In this document: piece by piece, positions 35,361-42,509 of the stretch
Position numbering within the stretch: the stretch's first letter is position 1
Layout: every line of letters begins with the position of its first letter
Source: CAZYPH01 sp964649095
Lineage (GTDB): Bacteria; Bdellovibrionota; UBA1018; UBA923
Reading direction: 5' to 3'
Assembly (NCBI GenBank): GCA_964649095.1
Contig: CAZYPH010000007.1
Coordinates: 1-42,716 of the forward strand
DNA: 42,716 bases
Position numbers and translations under genes: made by a program
The notes under the pieces: generated by a model
Told to the model about the DNA's origin: nothing
The model's input: only the letters and a program-made list of their open reading frames with translations
Databases searched by the model: none

Positions 35361-36782
35361 ATGCTAAAGAAATACTATTCTGTTTTTGGACCAACCCACC
35401 GCGTTATCGACGCGCTCATTCTATCTACGTGTTGGTTACTGTCGTATTATCTTCGTAAACACTATCCCCTTTCTATTATGACTGCCGAGATTCCGAAGTT
35501 TACGATCTTTCGTGATTACCTCGTATTTATGCTGTTGTTGTGGGGAACCGTATTTTCGTTTTCAAATCTCTACTCGAGCCAGCGTTTGGTCCCCCGTTCG
35601 ATTGAAGCGTGGCGGATTTTACGAGCGCACAGCCTAGCAACGCTATTATTTGTCGCACTTACCTATTTGGTCTCGACTTACAAATTATCGCGGGGCGTAT
35701 TCTTATATTTCTATATAAGTTCGAGTTTTGGCTTTGTGTTCTCACGCATGTTTTTGCGTTTCATTTTACGTAGTCTGCGCAAACGAGGGCACAACTTACA
35801 TCGTGTTCTTTTTATCGGCGCTAGCAAAGCATCACTCGCCGTTTACAATAAACTTATTAAACACCCTGAACTTGGTTTAGAAATTGTCGGTTTTATCGAA
35901 GGCAAACTCTCGGGCACTACCACAAATTTCTCAAATATTTCGGCTACTGCACTACCCAAGCCGTGCTTAGGCTCAATCGACCAATTAAAGTCGATTATCG
36001 AAGAATGGCATATTTACCGTGTGATTATTGCTCTGGAGCGTGACCAAGCACTCAACGTAGACATTGCGCTCAATCAATTAAAAGACTCTATGGCAGAAAT
36101 AATACTCATTCCCGACGTCTATGAGTACCTACAACTAGGCTGCACAGTAGAAGACTTTGATGGCATTCCGATGGTAAGCCTCAATGAATCACCAATCGCA
36201 GGATTTCATTTATTTGTGAAACGCTTGTCAGATATCGTCATAGCAACTTTCGCTTTAATCACCTTCGCGCCACTTATGTTAACGATCGCGCTGCTTATTA
36301 AACTCACATCAAGGGGGCCAATCTTTTATCGACAAGAACGCATGAGTCTTAACGGCAGACATTTTCATATGTTGAAATTTCGTTCAATGACGATCGATCA
36401 AGCGGGCGACACAGAACTACTCACAAAAGCGAATGATCCGCGAGTAACAAAAATCGGACGATTCATTCGCCGAACGTCACTCGATGAACTACCGCAACTT
36501 ATAAATGTTTTTCTAGGTGATATGAGCATCGTGGGCCCTCGCCCTGAACGTACTTGGGTTGTAGAACAAGTACGCACAAAGATTCCAAGTTACATGTTAA
36601 AACACAAAGTGAAAGCGGGTATTACTGGGTGGGCGCAAGTCAATGGTTGGCGCGGCGATACGTCGTTAGAGAAACGAATTGAATACGATTTATACTATAT
36701 AAAAAACTGGTCGCCAGTATTAGATTTTAAGATCATTCTACTCACCGTATTCAACGGCTTTGTTAACAAAAATGCTTACTAA
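35361..36782 (+). CDS. Polyprenyl-phosphate sugar phosphotransferase (WcaJ/WbaP-type)
   Basis: An inner-membrane enzyme that starts a surface polysaccharide by placing a sugar-1-phosphate on undecaprenyl phosphate. From the ATG at 35361 it has 473 residues: four N-terminal helices, a CoA-binding-like Rossmann domain (VLFIGASKASLAVYNKL), then the catalytic domain with a re-entrant helix. Motifs include KRLSDIVIATFAL, KFRSMTID, IRRTSLDELPQLINVFLGDMSIVGPRPER in adjacent blocks, and VKAGITGWAQVNGWRGDT. The longer open frame would run into pepA, so it was rejected. It leads an operon with two GT-C genes. The sugar is not identifiable; the fused Rossmann domain favours WcaJ-like glucose transferases. 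Confidence 0.93.
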   Translation: MLKKYYSVFGPTHRVIDALILSTCWLLSYYLRKHYPLSIMTAEIPKFTIFRDYLVFMLLLWGTVFSFSNLYSSQRLVPRSIEAWRILRAHSLATLLFVALTYLVSTYKLSRGVFLYFYISSSFGFVFSRMFLRFILRSLRKRGHNLHRVLFIGASKASLAVYNKLIKHPELGLEIVGFIEGKLSGTTTNFSNISATALPKPCLGSIDQLKSIIEEWHIYRVIIALERDQALNVDIALNQLKDSMAEIILIPDVYEYLQLGCTVEDFDGIPMVSLNESPIAGFHLFVKRLSDIVIATFALITFAPLMLTIALLIKLTSRGPIFYRQERMSLNGRHFHMLKFRSMTIDQAGDTELLTKANDPRVTKIGRFIRRTSLDELPQLINVFLGDMSIVGPRPERTWVVEQVRTKIPSYMLKHKVKAGITGWAQVNGWRGDTSLEKRIEYDLYYIKNWSPVLDFKIILLTVFNGFVNKNAY

Positions 36783-38385
36783 ACGCCGCCTATTTAAAGG
36801 AGTTGGCAACGCTGTTCCGTTGTTTATCGTTGGTGTTTTATTTCTACTTTTAATACTCACGCAATTTTATCAAATTATTGACGTTCCGGGTTTGCACTAC
36901 GATGAAGCTTGGCAGGCAAGACACGCTGATGAGATTGCATTTTTAAGAGGCTTCTGGCCGACCGAAGCCATGAATGCCTACACACTACCAATAGTCCATT
37001 ATGCGTTGGCCGTAGTATTTCGGTTATTAGGAACCTCGATTGAGACCCTGCGTTACAGCATTGGAATTTTAAATATTATTTCATCTATATTTCTTTCGCT
37101 TGCCGTTTGGCGGATTAGTCAGAAGAAATGGATCGCAATAATAACTCTTCTACTAACACTCTCTACCCACGCCTATTTTATACACGCTAGGCGTTTCTAC
37201 ATTGAAGTGCATTATTGGTTCTATTTCGTAGCAGCTACAGTGTTTTTCTTAATGACCGGGCCACTTACTGAACCTCGGCGCAACAGCATGCGCCAGCTGG
37301 GGGCGCTATTGCTGATAGCTTTAGGCGCACTGAGCCATGTCTTGTTTTGCTTTTATGGGTTTAGCCTGTTTGTTACCGAGGCTCTCTTGCAAAAGAGAAC
37401 AGCCGACCCGAAACAGACGAACACAAACTTGTTCTCGATGCGACAGTATCAATTTTTATTTTTCCTTTTTGCGGGCCTATTTTTACGAATGCATCTCGGC
37501 ACAGCAAAACTGCTGCCACTTGGGGCCTTTTTTTGTTTTGTGGTTGTGGCAGTTTTTATCAAGAAAGCATATTATTTTATTTATATATATAGAAAATACA
37601 TTTTTAAAGCTCTAGGCCTTCTCGCTGCACCCCTCATACTTACCCAGCTAACTATGAACTATAGTGGCTTATGGCCCTATGCGCAGGTAACCGGTGTTTT
37701 GCGAGGATCTTTTTTGATCGGCAATGGCGTTGCTGCAATAGCCGTTCTATTTAATTTGGCAAAGCATTTGTGGCCAGATTTAATTCGCAATTCAAAATTA
37801 CTAGCCAGGCCAATTCATGCTGCCAGCGTATTCTATGTGTTGTCGCTACTCTGTACCGCTGCAGTGGCGCTAAAACCATCACCCAAATACTACTTTATAC
37901 CATCATTGGTGTTCATAGTCTTAAGCGCCATGGTTTTTAGCGCATCCGAATTTGTATTACCACGTTATCGTATGGGGCGCCGCACTTTAGGTGCGCTAAT
38001 ATTAGCAGCCAATTTGTCTGCATTCTATTTCAATTATTTAAAACCATTTCAATTGCATGGGGCGACTTCAAACGAGTTCTATTTTGGATTTTTGCACGAT
38101 AATGCTCGTGATTTTAGACCCTTTCAAAAAGTCGTGCGCCATCTCGCAGAAAGTGGTTGTTTAACGAAATTCCATCGTTCTTATGATGACCGCTTTAATG
38201 TCCCTATCGTTATATTAAAAAAGTCTTATGTAAATTATGTCGCCCCCCAATCTTGCGCCGTTGATGCTGATCGTTTGTATTTTTCCAGCATTTCAAACTA
38301 TTGTGTAACATGCCCCAAGCCTAACAATGTTTATAAACATGATCAGTCATGGGGTGACCTCGCATTGTTTTTAATTAATCCATAA
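36772..38385 (+). CDS. GT-C membrane glycosyltransferase (PMT_2-like)
   Basis: A 537-residue polytopic protein starting at an ATG at 36772, overlapping the upstream stop by 11 bases; no good ribosome-binding site is seen, so coupling is likely. The first loop after helix 1 has the GT-C acidic motif (PGLHYDEAWQARHADEIAFL). Next come HYALAVVFRLLG, about ten more helices and a soluble C-terminal region with four Cys (for example FHRSYDDRF upstream and CVTCPKPN near the end). The CxxC near the C-terminus suggests a periplasmic disulfide. Its place after the glycosylphosphotransferase suggests that it adds sugars to a polyprenyl-linked or lipid acceptor. Confidence 0.83.
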   Translation: MLTKRRLFKGVGNAVPLFIVGVLFLLLILTQFYQIIDVPGLHYDEAWQARHADEIAFLRGFWPTEAMNAYTLPIVHYALAVVFRLLGTSIETLRYSIGILNIISSIFLSLAVWRISQKKWIAIITLLLTLSTHAYFIHARRFYIEVHYWFYFVAATVFFLMTGPLTEPRRNSMRQLGALLLIALGALSHVLFCFYGFSLFVTEALLQKRTADPKQTNTNLFSMRQYQFLFFLFAGLFLRMHLGTAKLLPLGAFFCFVVVAVFIKKAYYFIYIYRKYIFKALGLLAAPLILTQLTMNYSGLWPYAQVTGVLRGSFLIGNGVAAIAVLFNLAKHLWPDLIRNSKLLARPIHAASVFYVLSLLCTAAVALKPSPKYYFIPSLVFIVLSAMVFSASEFVLPRYRMGRRTLGALILAANLSAFYFNYLKPFQLHGATSNEFYFGFLHDNARDFRPFQKVVRHLAESGCLTKFHRSYDDRFNVPIVILKKSYVNYVAPQSCAVDADRLYFSSISNYCVTCPKPNNVYKHDQSWGDLALFLINP

Positions 38386-38398
38386 TAAAAATTAATTT

Positions 38399-40099
38399 AT
38401 GAAATTTGAATCACTGACTTCACTTCAAGCACTTCAACACCCAAAACATAAACGGAATATTTTCACCCTGATTCTGTTCGTGAGTTTGGCCATCTTACCG
38501 TTTCTAAATCAGCGTGTATTACGCATGGCTGGCGACGAAAAAGTTTATATCTCGCAATCTATTGAGATGGCTCAAAATAATACCTGGTTTCAGCAGACGT
38601 TAGCCGGCGAACCTAGCTATTATAAGGGGCCCTTTCACTATATTTTTGTTCGCGTCGGTTTGTATTTGTTTGGCGATAGCCTCGTCTCAGGACTTTGGAT
38701 GAATTGGTTGATGTCAGTGCTAATCGCGCTCTTAATGTATTTTGCAATTGAGTCGCGCATTCGTAATCATGAATCTAGTTTTTTGATGGGATTGACGGCA
38801 GCGCTAAATGTTGGACTTTTTTCACACGTATTCGCCTCGCAGATGGAGGTGGAGCTCACGTTTTTCTATGTGCTCTGTGTGTTTGCACTTTGTTATTTTG
38901 TGAAACACCCAAAACGGAGCATGGGTTTATATTTATTTTGGTTTTCTGCCGGAATGGCGGGAACAATTAAAAGTCCGGTGCACTCTGTGCTGCTAGGCGC
39001 CTCTGGCTTGCTTTTTTGGCTATGGTGGAGCTGGTCTGCAAAGGTGATTTCGATCCGAGCCTTTTTAAAAAATAAACATCTCTATTTCTCTATATTGTTC
39101 GGTGTGGCCACATGCATTCTGTGTTACCTGCCTATTCTTTTAACGGATTGGACGGCTTTCTACGAAACGTATTTGTTACGCGAGCAGTTCAACAAAGATA
39201 AAAACTACCGCGCGTGGCACTATGTTGTAACACCTCTATTATACTTTACGTTTCCACTGTCACTGTACGTGCTGTCGTCATTCACCAGGCTTCTGAAAAT
39301 TCGTATTACGAATATGTTTAAAGCTAGCGACCTCACCGGAGTGCAGATTGGGCTTGCCATGGCATTGCCTACAATTCTTTTTTGGTCGCTCTGGTCGTAC
39401 AAAGGACAAAATTATAACTTACCGACCGTTCCCGTATTAATCTTTTTAGCCTTTGCTACGTATCGCGGTTACATCAATACAAAATCGCTTAAGTGGGTAG
39501 GGTATGCGGGCCTACTTGCACCGGTATTGTCGTGGATTGTAATCTATCGTTTTTGGCCACTGCCGGATTGGTGGCACTCGTATGAAGTGTATGGCTATTA
39601 TGCTGGTCTCTTAGTGTTTGGATATACTTTTGCATTTCTACGCAAGCCACTCGCCTTAGGTATTGGCACCACCGCCTTTTTTATAGCCTTTGGTCTAGCA
39701 ATCGCACCGTTAGGACGACGTGAGTTGGTCGACATGCGCAATCTCATTCAGGAGCATATGCCAAAAAAGATATATTTCTTCGATCTCGATTCGAATATTT
39801 GGAACGAATGGGGCCTCATGCAATTAGCGCTGCATCATAAAACCGGAGTGTTTCATCTAGAGACTCAAAGCGATGACGTGATGCAGCCAGGCCATTTTTT
39901 GGTAATCAAAGAAACAGCCGAACTCGAGTGGACTAAAAACAAAGCCGCGACTTTAGGTCGGCCAATAAAAAATATTTATACATGGAATCGTTGGCTTACC
40001 AAGGGCAAGTCCCCCACCGGCGAAATCAAATTCCTCAAAGCCCTGCGCCAGCATTCGTTTAGCGAACTCGAGCGGCAGTATTATGTGGTGGTGTTTTAG
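38399..40099 (+). CDS. GT-C membrane glycosyltransferase (ArnT/PMT_2-like)
   Basis: A 566-residue membrane protein and last gene of the surface-glycan operon, 13 bases after the previous stop. The first periplasmic loop has the ArnT-like catalytic pattern (RMAGDEKVYISQSIEMAQNN, then SYYKGPFHYIFVRVGLYLFG). GTIKSPVHSVLLGASGL follows in helices 5-6. About eleven helices and a ~100-residue soluble tail (FFDLDSNIWNEWG) complete the ArnT plan. ArnT itself adds aminoarabinose to lipid A, but the arn genes are not here, so the sugar and acceptor are unknown. It converges on the toxin-antitoxin pair, 18 bases away. Confidence 0.84.
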   Translation: MKFESLTSLQALQHPKHKRNIFTLILFVSLAILPFLNQRVLRMAGDEKVYISQSIEMAQNNTWFQQTLAGEPSYYKGPFHYIFVRVGLYLFGDSLVSGLWMNWLMSVLIALLMYFAIESRIRNHESSFLMGLTAALNVGLFSHVFASQMEVELTFFYVLCVFALCYFVKHPKRSMGLYLFWFSAGMAGTIKSPVHSVLLGASGLLFWLWWSWSAKVISIRAFLKNKHLYFSILFGVATCILCYLPILLTDWTAFYETYLLREQFNKDKNYRAWHYVVTPLLYFTFPLSLYVLSSFTRLLKIRITNMFKASDLTGVQIGLAMALPTILFWSLWSYKGQNYNLPTVPVLIFLAFATYRGYINTKSLKWVGYAGLLAPVLSWIVIYRFWPLPDWWHSYEVYGYYAGLLVFGYTFAFLRKPLALGIGTTAFFIAFGLAIAPLGRRELVDMRNLIQEHMPKKIYFFDLDSNIWNEWGLMQLALHHKTGVFHLETQSDDVMQPGHFLVIKETAELEWTKNKAATLGRPIKNIYTWNRWLTKGKSPTGEIKFLKALRQHSFSELERQYYVVVF

Positions 40100-40117
40100 T
40101 GTTGAATAGCGTGGCGT

Positions 40118-40429
40118 TTAAGAAGCCTTCTGTTTTTGCACGACATTGAGGCGCATACCTAAAGCGTTTAATAAGGCGCGCAGTGAAGATAACTCGGGGT
40201 TGCCGGATTCAGATAAAGCCCGATACAAGCCCTGACGCGCCAGTCCGCTTTTTTCAGCCACTGCCGTCATACCATGCGCCTGAGCAATCTGACGTAGCGC
40301 TATTAAAAAGCGTTCATCAGCGCCTTCTTCGGAATCAGCAAGCGACACATTGAGATATTCGGCTGCGAACTCTCCGTCTTTCAATCGTTCAATCAAACCT
40401 TCTTCATAGTCACGTACACGTTTTGGCAT
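40118..40429 (-). CDS. Antitoxin of a HigBA-like type II toxin-antitoxin pair (XRE family)
   Basis: A 103-residue 'addiction module antidote' protein with a C-terminal helix-turn-helix (GMTAVAEKSGLARQGLYRAL) and the family's tail PELSSLRALLNALGMRLNVV. It should neutralise the adjacent toxin and bind the operator upstream of the pair. The gene order is toxin first, antitoxin second, as in higBA, with 7 bases between. A 34-bp stretch of this gene is repeated outside the locus at 40874-40907. Confidence 0.92.
   Translation of the reverse strand: MPKRVRDYEEGLIERLKDGEFAAEYLNVSLADSEEGADERFLIALRQIAQAHGMTAVAEKSGLARQGLYRALSESGNPELSSLRALLNALGMRLNVVQKQKAS
40175..40208. repeat. 34-bp direct repeat, copy 1 (inside the antitoxin gene)
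   Basis: These 34 bases are identical to 40874-40907 in the same orientation, 699 bases away. This copy encodes the PELSSLRA region of the antitoxin. The toxin gene, the operator and the antitoxin N-terminus lie between the two copies. Confidence 0.9.
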
Positions 40430-40436
40430 ACTCTGT

Positions 40437-40766
40437 TTACTCCTTCAGATAATCCGCCCAATATTCTTGTGCGCGCTCAATGTCTCGGGATTGTGTGGAC
40501 TTATCTCCGCCGCACAACAATATAACTAGGCTATCCCCGTCCTCTGCAAAATAGACCCTAAACCCAGGACTCAAATCAATTTTCAATTCGGATATTCCAT
40601 TACCCAACTTCCGACACAAACCAAAGTTTCCCTGCGCTACGCGCAACAGACGGTTCAGAATCACAGCTTGAGTGCGTTTATCTCTTAAACCATCTACCCA
40701 TTCATCAAAGGGACACCGCCCGTGCTCCGTTGTATATTTTAAGATTTTTCTGGGTTTAGCTTCCAT
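40437..40766 (-). CDS. Toxin of the RelE/ParE superfamily (HigB/Gp49-like)
   Basis: A 109-residue protein of the phage-derived Gp49-like HigB family, known as ribosome-dependent mRNA interferases. Diagnostic segments are CPFDEWVDGLRDKRTQAVILNRLLR in adjacent blocks, then GISELKIDLSPGFRVYF and ILLCGGDKSTQSRDIERA. The KSTQ...DI-A-Y ending is typical of the family. Only 12 bases separate its ATG from a palindromic operator. With the downstream antitoxin it forms an autoregulated unit on the minus strand between convergent surface-glycan genes and an outer-membrane-type gene. Confidence 0.93.
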   Translation of the reverse strand: MEAKPRKILKYTTEHGRCPFDEWVDGLRDKRTQAVILNRLLRVAQGNFGLCRKLGNGISELKIDLSPGFRVYFAEDGDSLVILLCGGDKSTQSRDIERAQEYWADYLKE

Positions 40767-40778
40767 ACTTTCATATAT

Positions 40779-40796
40779 TGTCTCTTAAAAGAGACA
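40779..40796. promoter_or_regulatory. Palindromic operator of the toxin-antitoxin operon
   Basis: TGTCTCTT and AAGAGACA form perfect 8-base arms around a 2-base centre, 12 bases upstream of the toxin ATG. This is the expected place and size for the site where an XRE antitoxin dimer represses its own operon. No confident -35/-10 pair could be picked around it. Confidence 0.6.
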
Positions 40797-40873
40797 CTTT
40801 TGCGAGTTATTTTTTTGTTTGAACTGAAAAAAATAGCCTTTTTTTTAGGCACTTACGAGGACTGAGGCCTTAG

Positions 40874-40907
40874 GGCGCGCAGTGAAGATAACTCGGGGTT
40901 GCCGGAT
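40874..40907. repeat. 34-bp direct repeat, copy 2 (intergenic antitoxin fragment)
   Basis: A perfect copy of the antitoxin segment at 40175-40208. Similarity stops abruptly on both sides, and no open frame contains it. The 40797-40996 gap that holds it has otherwise only a T-rich stretch and the hairpin at 40927-40963. It is probably a remnant of a second antitoxin copy or a recombination scar. Confidence 0.9.
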
Positions 40908-40926
40908 AGGTGTTACAAACGATAAT

Positions 40927-40963
40927 CCCCCCACACATCTTGATCTGTTTGATGTGTGGGGGG
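40927..40963 (-). terminator. Strong hairpin after the outer-membrane-type gene, candidate terminator
   Basis: CCCCCCACACATC (40927-40939) and GATGTGTGGGGGG (40951-40963) form a perfect 13-bp stem with an 11-base loop. It lies about 35 bases after the stop of the 40997-41533 gene. Neither side has a good T-run (ATTATCGTTTG on the minus strand, TTGAGTTTC on the plus), so termination may be inefficient or the hairpin may protect the 3' end. Confidence 0.55.
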
Positions 40964-40996
40964 TTGAGTTTCTTAAGATAATTTTGATTTAGGTAA

Positions 40997-41533
40997 TTAA
41001 AACTTGAGACCAATACCTAAACGAATCTGGTGGTTTTGACGACCAGACTGCTCGAAGTGGTAGTGGTAGCCCGCAATCACACGGTCTAAGAAGCCTAACA
41101 ACGGCCCATCAAATACATAGGCCACGTTAGAACCGACTAAAGGCTTCGTACGGCCGCCTTTGGTCCAGGTTTGCGCACCACCAGCTAACTCGGCCTCAAA
41201 GTTTTTGTGTGGAATCAAGGCGATAGCCCCCTGATAACTCAGCGCCCAAAACTTGGTGGTTTCAGCATCTTTAAAAACCGTTGCCCCGGCATGTAAACCA
41301 AACGCCAACCAATCAGCTACTACTAAACGAGGATCATAACTCCCCATAAAAGAGTAACTCTTAGCGCCGTTGTTTTGAAGCATGGCGACGGGTTGCAATC
41401 GGAAGCGGAGGAGTTCGAAGCCGGAGGCCTTAGCTACTGACGATTGGCCAATAACGCTCAACACCATCAAGGCCATGCAGGCTAACAAAATTTTAGACCA
41501 GAAATACTTTGCTGTCTTCGATCGAATCATCAT
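40997..41533 (-). CDS. Secreted outer-membrane-type beta-barrel protein, function unknown
   Basis: A 178-residue protein with a signal peptide (basic MMIRSKTAKYF, hydrophobic core LLACMALMVLSVIG, likely cleavage after AKA). The mature part has alternating strand patterns (YSFMGSYDPRLVVADWLAFGLHAG, FWALSYQGAIALI, HQIRLGIGLKF, given as separate blocks) and a terminal Phe, the signal for BAM-assisted insertion. The size would suit an 8-strand barrel. A clear AGGA ribosome-binding site lies 7 bases before the ATG. It follows the phase-variable lipoprotein gene by 39 bases on the same strand, so the two may be expressed together. I do not recognise a specific family. Confidence 0.72.
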   Translation of the reverse strand: MMIRSKTAKYFWSKILLACMALMVLSVIGQSSVAKASGFELLRFRLQPVAMLQNNGAKSYSFMGSYDPRLVVADWLAFGLHAGATVFKDAETTKFWALSYQGAIALIPHKNFEAELAGGAQTWTKGGRTKPLVGSNVAYVFDGPLLGFLDRVIAGYHYHFEQSGRQNHQIRLGIGLKF

Positions 41534-41572
41534 GTTGTTTTCCTATTCTAATTTGTTGAATTAATATGATCT

Positions 41573-42443
41573 TTATGGGTCTATTCCAAACAATTGCAAC
41601 CCACCACTCTGTTCGAAACCTGGCACAGCAGTAAAATCAGCTCCAACATTGTCTCTACCATCGTGAATCTTGTCCTGTGCAGTCGGATTGGTGAATTCTA
41701 TCTCAAAGCTACCGCCTGCGATGCATGTCCCTCTGTCCATCGTAACAACTAATGTCGAACCACTAATATTAGTTCCAAAACCTATAGTTTTATCTGGAAG
41801 ACAATCACCGGCACCCTGTGCAATGTTAAAGTCGCCGTCCACGAAAGTTTCTCCCGAGACCATTGAGGGAGCTGAGTTAAAAATAAGTGTGATTTGTAGG
41901 TTTGCCCCAACCACAGCAGAAGTGCCTCCCGTCAGTTCTAAGGGGAGACCATCCACCGTATAAGCTTTACTCTCACTACCCGTAGCCGAATTCCCCGCAG
42001 CGTCAGTCAAACCCGAAGTGCTAAACGACGCGGTTAACGTATCACCATCGCTACAAGCAGCGCCACCGCCGCCATCAACGTCTACCGTAAATGTCAACGT
42101 AGTAGAATTATCACCTGAAACTGCCGTTACTGAGCCACATGATGGGGACAGATTAGACGTTGTCACACCCCTCACAGCTTCACTCATCGTCACAACGACA
42201 CTCACGTTCTGCATAAGACCAACAGTAGACGCAGCAGGCGTCATCGAAACGATGGTTGGGCGCGTAGAGTCACCACCACCAGTAGCGTTGGCCGCTGTTT
42301 TTTCGGTTTGAACACCGTTACCTAAACAACTAACTAATAAAAAACTGGCACCTAATATCGCTGTAAGCGTTGATGCTTGATGCTTGATGCTTGATGCTTG
42401 ATGCTTGATGCTTGATGCTTGATGCTCTATTCCACTGAATCAT
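41573..42443 (-). CDS. Ig-like surface lipoprotein, phase-variable, out of frame in this sequence
   Basis: An ATG at 42443 with a GAGGG ribosome-binding site 7 bases away begins a frame that enters eight copies of a 7-bp repeat and stops at 42330 after 37 codons. A second frame, open from the repeats to 41573, encodes a lipoprotein signal (TLTAILGASFLLVSC, lipobox LVSC), a linker (GNGVQTEKTAANATGGG) and bacterial Ig-like (Big_5-type) sequence such as RPTIVSMTPAASTVG and FTVDVDGGGGAACSDGD. This frame has no ATG, GTG or TTG before the lipobox. Removing one repeat joins the two into 287 residues with a basic n-region encoded by the repeats. Expected location: outer membrane or cell surface. The gene follows ftsZ by 66 bases. 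Confidence 0.8.
42370..42425. repeat. Eight tandem copies of a heptanucleotide inside the lipoprotein signal region
   Basis: TTGATGC (plus strand; GCATCAA on the coding strand) is repeated eight times without a mismatch, 56 bases in all. The unit is not a multiple of three, so each gain or loss by slipped-strand mispairing changes the downstream frame. Reading the unit in all three frames gives the seven-residue cycle K-H-Q-A-S-S-I, with no stop codon in any frame. Confidence 0.97.
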
Positions 42444-42509
42444 TCTAAATCCCTCGTTATTAGATTTTTTGCCTCTATAATTAGAATATGAATTGTATAT
42501 ATACACAAA

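Noticed and set aside
6640..42505. Many TATATA/ATATAT runs scattered through genes, often coding Ile-Tyr-Ile
   Set aside because: At this base composition roughly twenty TATATA sites are expected by chance in the window, and the number seen is close to that. No fixed spacing or orientation was found.
42494..42505. TGTATATATACA palindrome just after ftsZ as a regulator-binding site
   Set aside because: A simple alternating AT palindrome is expected by chance in AT-rich intergenic DNA, and no promoter could be fitted around it.
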